Shown here: in pieces, positions 1 to 11,119 of the stretch
Numbering within the stretch: the first letter of the stretch is position 1
Layout: each line of letters opens with the position of its first letter
Source of the DNA: Ricinus communis
Taxonomy: Eukaryota > Streptophyta > Magnoliopsida > Malpighiales > Euphorbiaceae
Assembly: GCF_019578655.1 (NCBI RefSeq)
Contig: NC_063261.1
Location: 15,924,216-15,988,215, forward strand
Direction: 5' to 3'
DNA: 64,000 nt
Program-made: the position numbers and the translations under genes
The notes under the pieces: generated by a model
Told to the model about the DNA's origin: nothing
What the model saw: only the letters and a program-made list of their open reading frames with translations
Databases searched by the model: none

Positions 1-130
1 TAAAACTGGTGGTTTGGTTCATGTTTGTTTAGAAAGTTATTTTGGTTTATTTTAAAATGAATTTAGAACCATTTTTCTGTAGATCTTCTTCTTTCTCAAA
101 CTCTTCTACCTCTGAATCTTCAAGGTACAA

Positions 131-277
131 AGGTTTAGTAAATAGTGAAAAAATCACTATTGAAGATTTTACAAAGCATATTGATGATTGAGAAATACTC
201 AAAGTTTAAAAGAAACAAATTTATGAGTATTCAAAGTTTCTTCTCTTCAAAACTGATTTTACTATCAAAACTGAAGA
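131..277 (+). repeat. First copy of 147-bp direct repeat within the pararetrovirus fragment
   Basis: Positions 131-277 and 1372-1518 align end to end at equal length with few substitutions. The second copy keeps the reading frame where the first has stops (TGG against TGA near 188, and CAA against TAA near 207). The repeat encodes the N-terminal part of the movement-protein-like region. Two copies about 1.2 kb apart suggest a rearranged or concatenated viral insertion. Confidence 0.85.
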
Positions 278-1059
278 AAGAGATATTCAGATTTCAAAAC
301 CTTTTGAAGAAATTTATCTTTTAAATCCAAAGACCCTCCAGAAGCATAAAGAAAAAGACTATAAGTATATCTATATAGGCCTTGTCCAGGTAGGAATAAA
401 GCCCCTTACCAAAGAAGGTTTAGATACTTCCATCTTAGCAGTCCTTGGAGATGCTAGGTTTACAAATTTTTATGATTCTTTATTAGGTACTGTCGAGTCG
501 AGCCTCAATAAAGGACCAATTTCTTTCAATTGTTTTCCAAACATCACAATTTCATTAAATGATAAAAATATTTTAAAGAGTTCTTCAAATAAAGACACAT
601 AATTACAAAATGCTTAAAGGATCTATTCCGATAGCATTGATTTTCAAAATACATTACAAAGCCATGATTTCTGCTTTTGGTTCAAAATACAAGCTCCATT
701 CACTAAAAGGAGAAACCTTATTCTTACAAACAGATCTCTCCAAATCCAACGCAACAATTCCAAAAACCATTCAATGGAAAGACATCACTCTAGCAGAAGA
801 ATGGATCCTTGAAGGTGCAACTCAACCTGAATCACCAAAGCAAACAGAACCAAATACAAATCTAAAAAATATAACCAAGTTTCCAGATGGAAAAGCAAAG
901 CTCACGTTCAACAGGAAATCAACCTCTTCTAGATTTTCTGATGATGATTCTTCAACATCGACCATAGATATTGAAAGGGTATCAAAAATACCTTCTATTA
1001 TTTATGCTCCTTACGAAGAACCTCTTGCATTCTTCAAGTCACACAAAGAAGAAATATAG
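131..1059 (+). pseudogene. Endogenous caulimovirid movement-protein-like fragment, broken
   Basis: Reading the plus strand gives a protein resembling the movement protein of plant pararetroviruses (Caulimoviridae). A segment with GLVQVGIKPLT and a GTVESSL-type stretch (about 375-520) is followed by KGSIPIALIFKIHYKAM and GETLFLQTDLSKSN (610-760). These are typical of the cell-to-cell movement domain. The frame is broken by in-frame stops near 188 and 207 and a frameshift near 590. The last piece (610-1059) is open for 149 codons and ends in a Ser/Asp-rich tail. The family call rests on recognised motifs; the genus is not resolved. No start codon is visible at the left, and the homology may run beyond the window edge. 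It is a dead genomic copy. Confidence 0.7.
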
Positions 1060-1371
1060 TGAGAAAAGAGAGAGTATAGTGGGAGAGTGATAGTGAGAAG
1101 AAACACTTTCCTCTTATATTCAATTTCTCCTCTTGTAAATTATATTTCTTTAGTTTAAAGCTTTCATTTTAAAGCTTTTTCCAAAGTTTGTATATTTGTT
1201 CAAAGTTTGTGTTTAAAGATTGTATCTATCTACCATTTTTAGAGTTAACAAGCGTATGCTCTGTGCTTGCCTCATCTGAGGATCCTGCACACCAGAAACT
1301 TGTTGATCTATCTTTTTGTCTGTCTATTTTGTGGCGCCCACCGTGGGGCACGGACCCACGACCACAAGGTT
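1060..1371 (+). other. Non-coding leader-like segment with primer-binding-site-like motif
   Basis: The segment after the movement-protein remnant is pyrimidine- and A-rich and non-coding. It ends with GTGGCGCCCACCGTGGGGC (1331-1349), which resembles the tRNA-primer-binding sites that follow the 5' LTR of some plant Ty3/gypsy elements. Just after it the 147-bp viral repeat restarts. It may be the end of an LTR or leader captured in the rearranged viral locus. The PBS reading is inferred from motif resemblance only. Confidence 0.35.
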
Positions 1372-1518
1372 AGGTTTAGTAAATAGTGAAGAAATCACTA
1401 TTGAAGATTTTACAAAGCATATTGATGATTGGAAAATACCCAAAGTTCAAAAGAAACAAATTTATAAGTATTCAAAGTTTCCTCTCTTCAAAACTGATTT
1501 TACTATCAAAACTGAAGA
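1372..1518 (+). repeat. Second copy of 147-bp direct repeat (movement-protein-like N-terminal part)
   Basis: Partner of 131-277. It is less damaged than the first copy and stays open through its length. It joins abruptly at about 1519 to RNase H-like coding sequence, so most of the movement protein and everything up to the end of the reverse transcriptase is missing in between. Confidence 0.8.
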
Positions 1519-1838
1519 ATATTGTCCAGTTTACTTCTGCACACTGGAATGATATACAAAAAAACTATTCAACTATCAAAAAAGAAATTCTTTCGATAGT
1601 TTTTTGCATTTCAAAATTTCAAAACGATCTTTTAAACCAAAAATTTCTTTTAAGGATTGATTGTAAATCTGCTAAAGAAGTTTTACAAAAAGATGTTCAA
1701 AACATAGCTTTAAAATAAATTTTTGCCAGATGGCAAGCCATTCTTTCTGTTTTTGACTTTGAAATCGAATACATAAGAGGAGATTCGAATTCAATTCCAG
1801 ACTTTCTAACCAGAGAGTTTCTTCAAAAACAGGAGTGA
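1519..1838 (+). pseudogene. Caulimovirid RNase H domain fragment (end of the Pol-like ORF)
   Basis: In frame with TGA at 1836-1838 the translation shows an RNase H-like C-terminal domain: YSTIKKEILSIVFCISKFQ, LLRIDCKSAK and, after an in-frame stop at 1716-1718, IFARWQAILSVFDFEIEYI and IPDFLTREFL. The ILSI...I.KF, RIDC and IPDFLTR motifs are characteristic of the RNase H domain of plant pararetroviral polyproteins. The reverse transcriptase proper is absent, since the domain is fused directly to the movement-protein repeat at its 5' side. At least one nonsense mutation makes this a relic. Confidence 0.7.
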
Positions 1839-1840
1839 AA

Positions 1841-2065
1841 ATGCCAAGAAAATCAAAAACAAAAGAAGAAAAGTCGACAGCAAGTTCAAAGCCTGTCCAA
1901 AGTCCAAAGAAGAAAATTTTGCCTTCTTCTTCAAAGCCCATTAGAACCTGGACCGAAATCATCTAGGAAGAAATTGACCAAAGCAAGGCCAATCCGGCCC
2001 AACAACAATTGCAAATTCAGGAGTGGCTTGCACAGCAAGATCCTGAATTCCTAAAAAGGGTTGAA

Positions 2066-2067
<2 letters not shown>
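1841..2067 (+). pseudogene. Remnant of a small ORF downstream of the viral Pol-like ORF
   Basis: An ATG at 1841 lies two bases after the stop of the RNase H frame, the close-packed ORF arrangement usual in plant pararetroviruses. It opens a Lys/Ser-rich peptide (begins MPRKSKTKEEK) of 41 codons to a TAG at 1964-1966. Reading through that stop, the frame continues with a Gln-rich stretch until it runs into the TA repeat at 2068. I do not recognise the product; by position it would be the ORF after Pol. It is broken. Confidence 0.45.

Positions 2068-2096
<29 letters not shown>
2068..2096. repeat. TA dinucleotide microsatellite
   Basis: Uninterrupted TA/AT run. It marks the right-hand limit of recognisable viral sequence. 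Confidence 0.95.
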
Positions 2097-2098
<2 letters not shown>

Positions 2099-2544
2099 GA
2101 CTAGTTTCACACATTCAAATATTAATAATTTTTAATTTTACGTACTAATTGTGACTTTTAAAAGTTTAAATACTTGATTATTAACTTTTAACAAGTTGAC
2201 TCATCATTTTGTAATAAGCTAACATGGATAACTTGTAACTTGTAACCTGTTATTGATCTGCTATATATATTTAATCATAAATTTTTAATAGGTTCATACA
2301 ACAAATTATAATTTTTAATAGTTTAAACGCTTAATTGTCAAATCTTAACAAGTACAAATACTATTTTTATAATTATTTAAAATATAAAAATATAAGGGCT
2401 CAATAAAATAAATAAAAGTTTTGTAAAACATATGTAAAAGGTCCTTAAAAACTAAATATAAAAATATAAGAGCTAAATAAAATAAAATAAAAATTCAAAA
2501 GCTTAATAAAATAAAACCAAAAAATTCAGAAATTTAATAATGGA
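2097..2544. other. AT-rich intergenic sequence
   Basis: No coding signal. Positions 2390-2520 contain repeated phrases of the type 'ataagagctaaataaaataaaa' that recur near 39.6-39.9 kb, so this is probably part of a dispersed AT-rich repeat. Confidence 0.5.
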
Positions 2545-3665
2545 TTTTGCCAACTACCAACTTCCTTAAATTTAAACCTCCTAGCTATAGAAGAGAAAAG
2601 CGAAAACTAGGTCTACAAAAAAAAAAAAGGTGCTTGATTTTGTTTTAACAACAAAGATAATTTAATTTTATAAATTAGTATTGTTAGTGTAGTCTGTATT
2701 AATAACTCTATATTTCCTAAGAAAATATTTTTTTTTTTAAAAAAAAAAAGCAAAATGTAAATTTTGACAACGTGAGTTAATAATTTTTATTTTAATTAAA
2801 AAATATCACAATCAACAAACTCACTTCAAACTAACCACATCATTTTAACTAAGAGAATATAACCGAATTAACAAATTTTAACTAAATGAAAATGTAACCA
2901 AATAACGAACTAAATCATACTTTAATTTACGTCAGGATCGAACAAAATTAATAGATTTATTAAAGATATATTGTGTTTATATAGTTAATATGGAATATAC
3001 AGATAACAGATACTAGAATTTCTTACATCTGTCGTCCGACAAATAATAAATTTAATTTAATGTCATTCAAGTACATTATATTAGACAAAAAAAAAAGGAT
3101 AAATTCACCAAGAATATCCAATTTAGATCTTTAAATGGAATATATGTGATAAAAATTGTTAGTAGTGTTAATAAGAGTTAATATTTTCATTTTTGTGGCT
3201 CGCATTCTCATTTCAATTTCTATTTGCTGATCAAATAGGTCCTAAATGTGATTTTTTAACTTTAAATTTCATCTTCTTTGTTTCTTCCGCCGGTAAATCA
3301 TGCTTAAATTAATGATTTGCTATCATTCAAATGCGTTTCTTTGAGATCAGCTTGGATTTTCTACAAAGATGTTTGATTGGCACTCAATTCCAAAGGAATC
3401 TAATTAGGCCAATGAATGTGCACTTTGGCAGCTAAGTGTGTATGCAATTGTATGTACGCCTGCCAAACAAACTCCAACCATCTTACAACACATCAACCAA
3501 AAGAGAAAATCGCTGCAGGAAAAAACAATTCAAACGGCAATGAAAATTCCACATTTGCTTTTGCCCCAAATCCTCACGCCTTTCTTCAGTCTTTTAAATA
3601 GGGGCTTGAGGAAAGCCTATTGGCTTTGGATATCTCCTTTCTATTGCAAAGGTTTTTCCATATTT
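2545..3665. repeat. Duplicate of the FMO upstream region (copy 1, direct orientation)
   Basis: This block matches about 6370-7685, the sequence upstream of the monooxygenase gene, in the same orientation. Shared landmarks are CTTCCTTA...CCTCCTAGCTATAGA (near 2562 and 6382), GATTGGCACTCAATTCCAAA (near 3375 and 7471) and CGCCTGCCAAACAAACTC (near 3457 and 7545). Its right end (about 3560-3665) also matches 13080-13190. It implies a former tandem FMO copy whose coding part, expected to the left, has been lost. Small ORFs inside it have no protein support. Confidence 0.7.
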
Positions 3666-4413
3666 TATTAATATTAATAAGAAACAACTATTACTATTGA
3701 AAAAGAAAAACTTAAAAATTTATTTAAATGAAATTTTATTTTAATTGATTTATATATTTAAAAAGTTCATACATTATAAGGATAAACATATAAATGAATC
3801 CTCTTCACGCTATAAAATTATAAGCGTTTTACTAGAATTACTAAAATTATATAATATGTTATATTTATAATAAATTAATATGTTTTTTTCTCTCTCTAAC
3901 AAGTTTTAACTATTCTTTTTCTAAATACTTAAATTACAAACGTAATATCATGGGTGTTTCAAATTTAAACACAAAATTCACTTCACTTTAATTGTGAAAG
4001 CACATCAAACACTAGAATTCATTTTTAAATAAATCACATTAAAAACTCATTTCTAAAATAAATGAATTTTAAGTAAAATGTGAATCAAACACAACCTTAA
4101 TTAACAAGTAACCAGGTAGGCTATAAGATTGCAAGATTGCAAAAAAAAAAAAAAAAAAAAGGGAAGAATATTTCTTGTTAATTATGTAAAAATCATTCAA
4201 CCCAAATCCTTAACAAAAGTCAAGAATACATAGAAGTAGTAAGAATATTTAGAAGCATTTCATGCAAAGCATCTTATTGAAACTCATATGTTTCGACAAA
4301 CTCTATTAAACTTGAAGTCCATAGGTAGCAAATATTTACAAGTGACTTTTACAAAACCAATAAGAAAAAGCAACAACAATATTGAGAATAAAATTTCTCT
4401 TGTCTTAAGCCTC
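3666..4413. other. FMO 3' flank; AT-rich with a short inverted repeat
   Basis: No gene found. Around 3955-4097 a weak inverted repeat (GGGTGTTTCAAATTT at the left, AATCAAACACAACC at the right) looks like a small MITE. A poly(A) tract lies at about 4140-4160. The part next to 4414 should hold the FMO 3' UTR. Confidence 0.4.
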
Positions 4414-6195
4414 TCATTCACTGATTTGGTTGCTTAAAATCGCATTAATATCCTCTGCTACAGCCTTTGCATCCACCGATATTCCTGGAAGGCCATTCCT
4501 TGCGAATCCAACACAATAGATCCCATTTTCACCCTTCCAATGGTTAGGAATTCGATTTTTGGGCATGCCATCTTCGTTGAAAATGTAATGGTAATCCTAT
4601 ATATACATCACACATCAAAATACTATTATAAAAACCATTTAGTTTCTCCTATCTAAGATTTGTTATCTTATGTAAGTGGTAAATAAGTAAGGAGATATTA
4701 GTTCGATCTCATAAAAATACCTTGAGCCAGTCATTCGTGCCGCTCCTAAAACCTGTTGCAAATACTATTACATCAAAATGTTGCTTGGTGCCATTATCGA
4801 ACACCACCATGTTCCCATTCACATTATTAATTGCAGGAACAACCTACAATGTTACGATAATTAGAAAAGGATATGAAAGACTATTAGAATAATTTAAGAG
4901 TAATTGTTTGATGATTTTACCTTAATCTTCCCCGAACGGATCTTTTTGATTGTTCCAACATCAATAACCGGAGCTTTTCCCGATATAAATTTATGAGTGA
5001 ATGGTCCTACGGATGGTCTATAGAGTCCATACTTGGACAAATTACCATACATTATTTTTGAGAGTAAAGTGATCAAAACATCCACTAATCTTATAGGAAG
5101 GCTTAGGTGGATCAACAACAACATTCCCAAATACACCATTTCTCTTGTAACCACATGCAACTATAAATTTGAACATAGCCCTTTATATAATTAGTAACTA
5201 ATTGTAATTATATATATATAATAATAATAATAAAGCAATGTTTGAGATTTGACACTAGTCTTGCATGCATGGAGTAGTTGCATTCAAAAACTAATAATCG
5301 TTATTTTAAAAAGAGATTATCTTTTTAAAAATGATCATCGATCAACTTTTAAATAATTTATAAAAAAATATGGATATGCTTTTTAGAATATTTTAATCAT
5401 TTATATAAGAAACCATGACAACCAAGAGCAAGTGTCTGACATGCACTTTCACTTAGAGTAAGTTCTTTTCACATATAAAATTAAAATAAATCATTTAAAA
5501 AGAAAAATAAACAAATATTCCATTACAAACAAGGGCTAAAAAATAAATAGAGAGAAAGTGATGGAAGCAAAGAGTGATTATCTTACTGAGCTTCTAACAA
5601 CAATCGCGGTACGTGCACCATAATTTGAAAGATCAAAGCTAATTTCCATACCAGAATTGCCAGAGCCAACAACCAAGACATCTTTACCATTATATACAGC
5701 ACCAGATTTATACTGACTAGAATGAATAATTTCTCCAGGAAAACTATCCATTCCAAGGACATTTGGAATAAAACTCTTGTCATTTTCACCTGTTGCAACA
5801 ACTAAGAACTTAGCAAAATAACTTTCAATTTCACCAGAACTATAATTTTTGGCTTTTACGATCCATTGCTGTGAAGATTTATCGAAGAATGCACATTGAA
5901 CACAACGATTATAACTAGGGTTTATTTTGAAAAATGAAATGTAGTTATCTATGTAGTTGATGAATGTGTTTTTGGGCATAAAAGTTGGAGTTTTAGACTG
6001 GTGAGGCATATATGGTAGCTGGCAAAATTCTTTTGCTAAATGCATATGTAATCGATCATAAGCATGCTTCTTCCATAGAGAAGCAGCATAATCTTCTCTT
6101 TCCAGAAGTATGTTGGTTATTGATTGGCAAGATAGACAGACAGAGGTAGCTAGACCTGCAGGGCCTGCTCCGATTATCACTACTGTGGCTTTCAT
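4414..6195 (-). CDS. Flavin-dependent monooxygenase, YUCCA-like (four exons, 384 aa)
   Basis: Predicted exons on the minus strand are 6195-5587, 5160-4921, 4843-4721 and 4596-4414. All have GT-AG introns in phase 0, giving 203+80+41+60 residues. Motifs: FAD-binding GAGPAG (residues 9-14), an ATG turn (134-136), the FMO signature FPGEIIHSSQY (152-162), NADPH-binding GSGNSG (177-182) and a C-terminal ATGFRS motif in exon 3. The length and the VRSS|LHVVTRE junction fit the plant YUCCA10/11 branch. YUCCA enzymes convert indole-3-pyruvate to indole-3-acetic acid with NADPH, FAD and O2, in the cytosol or at the ER. The assignment to auxin synthesis is by family; the exact substrate of this clade is less certain. 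No signal peptide is seen. Nothing in the frame looks broken. Intron 1 (426 bp) holds the single-copy ancestor of the tandem repeat at 11.1-12.0 kb. Confidence 0.88.
5236..5372. repeat. Single-copy intronic segment homologous to the 137-bp tandem repeat
   Basis: Within FMO intron 1, GACACTAGTCTTGCATGCAT followed by GGAGTAGTTG, then ATGATCATCGATCAA and TTTTAAATAATTT, align to each unit of the array at 11120-11965. The gene carries one unit; the pseudogene cluster carries about six. Confidence 0.7.
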
Positions 6196-6296
6196 CTTTG
6201 TAACTTACAAAAATGAGAGTATGTATGAGAGAGAGAGTGTGTGTGTATTTCTTGATATCTTTTGATGCTTGCCATGAATGGTTCACCTTTTGCTCT

Positions 6297-6304
6297 TAAT
6301 ATAG
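6297..6304 (-). promoter_or_regulatory. Possible TATA box of the FMO gene
   Basis: TATATTAA on the minus strand about 100 bp upstream of the ATG at 6195, with a GA/CA-rich 5' leader between (6205-6250). Position and sequence suit a plant core promoter; no transcript evidence is available. Confidence 0.4.
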
Positions 6305-6369
6305 TAAAGTAAGTTGATATACTGACAAAACTAGTTGACTAAAATGCACATGAAATTAATGTTTTTTTG

Positions 6370-7685
6370 TAGATTAGGAACTTCCTTAGATTTTTACCTC
6401 CTAGCTATAGAGGAGAAAATTGAAAACTAGGCATAAAAATGTAAAATGCTTCAATTTTTTTAAAAGGTAGGGAGTAATCAACATGAATTAAGAACTAAGA
6501 TAATTGATTTCTCAAAATAAAAGAACTAAGTTAATTAACTATTAAAAATTAAAATTATGTTCTTAGTTTACTTTGTATTAATAGTTCATTATTTTTATTT
6601 TCTTTTGAGATTTTTTTTTTTTTTTTGAAAAAAGGCAATTCTAACAATGTGGATTATAGTGATTCTTGTTTTACTTAAAATCATAATTTAATAAAATCAA
6701 CTAAGTCAATTCAATAAAAATAAAACTTACTGGAAGCGACGAACACACTTTAACTAAACAATAAATGAGTTTTAAAGTTTAACCGAATAACGAGCGAAAT
6801 TGTATGATTCGCCGTACATCACGTCAGACAAAATTAAAAAGTTTAATAACTATATATTCGTTATAGATTGTTTAGATAGAATATTTAATTTAAAAGATAA
6901 GCGAATCTTTACATAAGTTTACAATGAATAACAAACTTAACTGTACGTCATTTACGTATGTCGCGTCAGATAAAATAATAAACATATAAAAAGATTTAAT
7001 TTATGTTATTATAATAAAATAACGAGCTTTTTCTTTTACCAAAATATAATGAATAATAAATTGTCCGTATCATCACCCTAGTAAATTACATTAGAAACAT
7101 AATTATAAGTTGATAGAAATAGTTTGAAAAAGAGACCTTTTATTGAATAATCATATACATAAAAATATGAGATATCAATTATATTTCTTGATTAATCAAA
7201 ATGCCATTACTACCTTCCTTCTAAATAATCATAGTATGAGATACAATGCATAATCCTTCATACAAGATTGAGGAGATTTGAAATAAAGGTGAAATGTTCA
7301 ATTTCTCTTTGAGCCCTTAATTCTTTTAGTTGTAGATAAGTATATATATATACTATAGATTTACTTTTGACTGTAAACTTCAGTTTCTTTGTTTCTTCTG
7401 CCAGTAAATTAAGTATTTGCTGTCATTCAAATCCATTTCTTTAAGAGCTTGGATTTCCTGTAGAAAAGTTTGATTGGCACTCAATTCCAAAGGAATCTAA
7501 ATTAGGGCAATCAATGTGGATTGGTGTATATGCAATTATACGTACGCCTGCCAAACAAACTCTAACAATCTTACAACACATCAAGAAAAGAGAAAACTGC
7601 CTGTGACTCTCATTCATACAAAAATGAATTCGAACTGCCATGAAAGAATCCGAATTTGCTTTTGCTTTATCCTCTTAATAACTTT
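6370..7685. repeat. FMO upstream region, copy 2 of the direct repeat
   Basis: Partner of 2545-3665 (landmarks given there). It presumably contains distal promoter sequence of the FMO gene. It is longer than copy 1, so there are indels between them. ORFs at about 7441-7722 are not supported. Confidence 0.65.
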
Positions 7686-8987
7686 TAATAGGTTAACAAA
7701 GATTCATATCATTTATATATAGAGAGAGGAGTCAAGATAAGAATAAGCTCTCCACAATCTTTAAAACTTTGTTCCCAATTTGGTCCATATTATATAAATC
7801 CCACATAGAAAATATTTTATTTTTTATTTTTTTTATTTTTTTTATTTTTTAAAAGAAGATTTTCTTCCCTATTGTAATTACTGTATGCATATTTTAAGAA
7901 ATATTATTCTGTTATATTAAATATCATGTTAAATAAAATATTTATATAAACTTGGTTGGCAAAACGATTTATTATTTAAAGTTATTACCACATATTTAAA
8001 ATATTGAAACTAAAATATTTTTCAAATATATCGAAATATAATTAGCAGAAGAAAATGGATAAGAATACAATTAATAGATGTCAATTTTAGTTTGTTTTAT
8101 ATGTCTAAAAAGTTGCCAGAATTCAATTCTTTTATATTATAAAAAAAAAAAAGGCGTAGATCAAAAGATAAATATCACATTTAAGTAAGAATCTAATACA
8201 CACAAGATTTATTATAAACAAATGAACAACTTGGAGACTTGTCCTATAATTTATAGTGTGTATGATATAATTAGACTTTATAAGTTTTTATTCATTTAAA
8301 ATTATTCATAATCTATGTTTTATATGTTTGAATTTAATTTCAAATTTTATCAAATTTTTGATAAAATTTCTAAATAAATTCAAAATCTATAATATTAATT
8401 TTCTTTTATCATAGCAAAACTATTCTAAACTGAAATACATTCTTCCTTCTCATTTCTATTTTTCTTCTTTTTCCATCTTCTCTTCTTCTTCTTTTTCTTT
8501 TTTTTTTTTTCCTTTATTTTTTCTGTCTTGAATTGTTTTTCTTGTTTCTATTTTGGTTAAACATGAAGTGTTCTGTCCAGCAGAAAACTCTGCTTAATTT
8601 GCTAGCGTCAGAAAAAGCTGCTTTGAGAGATAGGAGACAAGTTTGGTTAGGAAGGCAAATACGATTAGGATTGACAATGGCAGAAAAAAATAGAACTTCA
8701 AAAGTATCGAATGCATGGCTTTTTGTTCTTTTAGAGCAGCAACCACTTTTGTTTTTTAATTAAATGCCTAAAGCCTCACTTCTTCACACACTCATATCAC
8801 ATTCATATACCCAAAAAAAAAAAGTTATAATTATAGGTGTCCAAAAGGGTAGTAATTATTTCCAGACTTTATCTATTTTCCTCTACTTTATCATTAAAAA
8901 ATCACATAAAAATCCAGCCTCATTCTTCCAAAAGAAAAAAGAAAATTGCATAAGAAAAATTTAGTTCCGTATATGAGTTCTCAACTG
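7686..8987. other. AT-rich intergenic sequence, no gene found
   Basis: Contains a TTTTATT-type low-complexity tract at about 7805-7855 and a pyrimidine-rich tract at about 8440-8520. An open frame at 8533-8763 has a slightly more complex composition (begins MFFLFLFW), but no family is recognised. Confidence 0.5.
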
Positions 8988-9662
8988 TCTATATGTATAT
9001 ATTAATTTCTGAAAACTAAAACTTTTTTTATACATATACTTAATTTTTTATATATATGATTTTTATTTTGACATATGTATTTATTTTAACACATGAAATT
9101 TATGTTTATCTGTAATTTTATAGTTTTTTTATTAATTTATTGATTACTAATTTACATTTCTTATTCACCATTGGATTTAATTTTAAAAAATAACATATTA
9201 ATAATAAATTAATTTTTTAATTAGATAATGATTAATTTTTTAATTATATAATGTTTATTTTAAAAAATATTATATTAATTATATTTTAATATTATAACCA
9301 GTAAATTAGTTTTAAATTAGATAATAACTCTAATTATAAAATATATATTTTTAAATATTATATTCACTAATAAATAAATATTTTAATTATAAAATAATTT
9401 TAAGTTTTATAAATTAGTCATATTATTATATTGATAGCATTAAATTTATATAACATTAGAATTAATTTTAAAATATTTTTTATATTATTGCATTAAAAAA
9501 ATTTAAAATTTTAAAAAGAAATTAAGGACATTTAAAAATAGTTAGTTTGTTGTGATTTTTTAAAATATTATAAATTAATATCAATTATTAAAAATTTATC
9601 AAATTATTTCTATAAACTTGATTTTATAATAAGAATAATAATAACGGCTTTGTAAGTACTAG
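8988..9662 (+). mobile_element. Helitron-like non-autonomous element, copy 1
   Basis: The element starts TCTATATGTATATATTAA, as many plant non-autonomous Helitrons do, and ends at CTAG followed by T (9659-9663). The sequence before the end (ACGGCTTTGTAAGTACTAGT) looks like an eroded terminal hairpin. The last few hundred bases align with the reverse complement of 52443-53110, including AAATAGTTAGTTTGTT and ATAATAATAAC near the end. There is no coding capacity. Boundaries are inferred from typical Helitron ends (TC...CTRR, no target duplication). Confidence 0.5.
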
Positions 9663-11100
9663 TTGTCTAATTAATTTGGATGACAATTAAAATCATTACC
9701 ATTGAGGGTTATAAAGATTGCAGAAAATTTTCAGCCACATTATCCTACAAGACAATTAATAATCCAACTCTAAACTTTATTATGCAAGTCAATAAAACGT
9801 ACCAATTAGCATTTACATTTTTAAGAAATTTCCATGATTTTTTTTTTGAGCTGCACATGTTTGAACGGAAAGTCTTCATTTATTGTATTATAATAAATTT
9901 AAGTAACAATAAGTAAATCTCTTTTTTATTCAAATTTTAAATTATTTATATAGTAATTTATAAGCTTATATATGAGCTGAGCACGAGCCTAATTAATGAA
10001 TTGAGTTTTATCTAATTTCAATTTCTCTCATTTACTAAGTGAGTTTTAGCTCTAAACGTACTTCTATTGAATCAAGCCGCTCGGTTCATTTGCAGTTCTA
10101 GCCAAAATCGCAATTGAGGACGAGAAAAACTTTTATAGCTAAGGATATAAAAGTGTAAAAGTTCATAATAAACGGACTCTAATAATATGGGGTAATTTGT
10201 CATTGCTAATTGTAAATTGATAACCGAATCCACTAAGTCAGATCTCAACGGATTAGAAATTGCAATATTTGTAAAATTATTGATATGGTTCAAACTTTAC
10301 AAAATCTTATTATTTTAACCAATTCTTTAAAAATTACCGATTTTATTGTTAAGTACAATTTTAGTCAAATTTAATTGAAGGTTGAAATTAAGTAATATGA
10401 ATAGTACATAAATGCCACTTAAGAAAGAGGGTTTCAAATTAATGAGTTTCAAGGCCACATCATTTATACATATTATTTAGTTTTGATTTCTCATTTTTTA
10501 AGTGATGTCTATGTTATTGTTTATATTGTTTAATTTTAAGCAGCAATTCAATTTACTAAATTTGCATTCAGTTGGCCAAATTATGGCTAAATGGCTAATT
10601 TTTAAAAAATTAACCAAAATAGTAAATTTTCACAAATTAGTACAAATTGGTAGTTATATACAAGATTCAAAGACATACTATACTGAGTTTGGATTTTCTG
10701 ATTGTTCCTGACCCATATAATGAAATCGAATCGAGTACTGTATCTTTTCCAATAACACGTACACAAATAGAATTTTTATTTATTTGTATGTATGATACAA
10801 AATAAATTTAATTGCTTTGATAGAATCCTTTTAATTTGAAAAGTCACTTTTTTTTTTGTTCTGAATTTTGTGTAATCTCAATTATAAATTTAAACTCGAC
10901 ACAATCTATCTCATTCAAATTACGTACTGAAGTCTTTTTACATTTAAATTTTTTAAGCTATTATGCCTAAGAAGTATAGTGATTTATCACCAACATTTAA
11001 AAGACAATCAATATGAGAAAAAAGGTCTTCAACTTTTAAATAATTTAGAGAAAACATATATATCTTTCAGAAAAGAGCAAGTGTGAAAAAAAAAACTTAT
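9663..11100. other. AT-rich intergenic sequence
   Basis: No gene recognised; short open frames at 9680-9916, 10072-10293 and 10502-10711 have AT-driven composition and no motif. At about 11030-11090 an AGAGCAAGTGT phrase matches FMO intron 1 near 5423, marking the left edge of the FMO-derived cluster. Confidence 0.45.
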
Positions 11101-11119
11101 GTAATTAGAATGTTATGAT

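Noticed and set aside
3416..3671. Open frames in the duplicated FMO upstream block (also 7441-7722)
   Set aside because: The frames are not conserved between the two direct copies of the block, as expected for non-coding DNA.
8533..8763. 76-codon frame of mixed composition upstream of the Helitron-like element
   Set aside because: No motif, no splice partners, no copy elsewhere in the window; could be chance.
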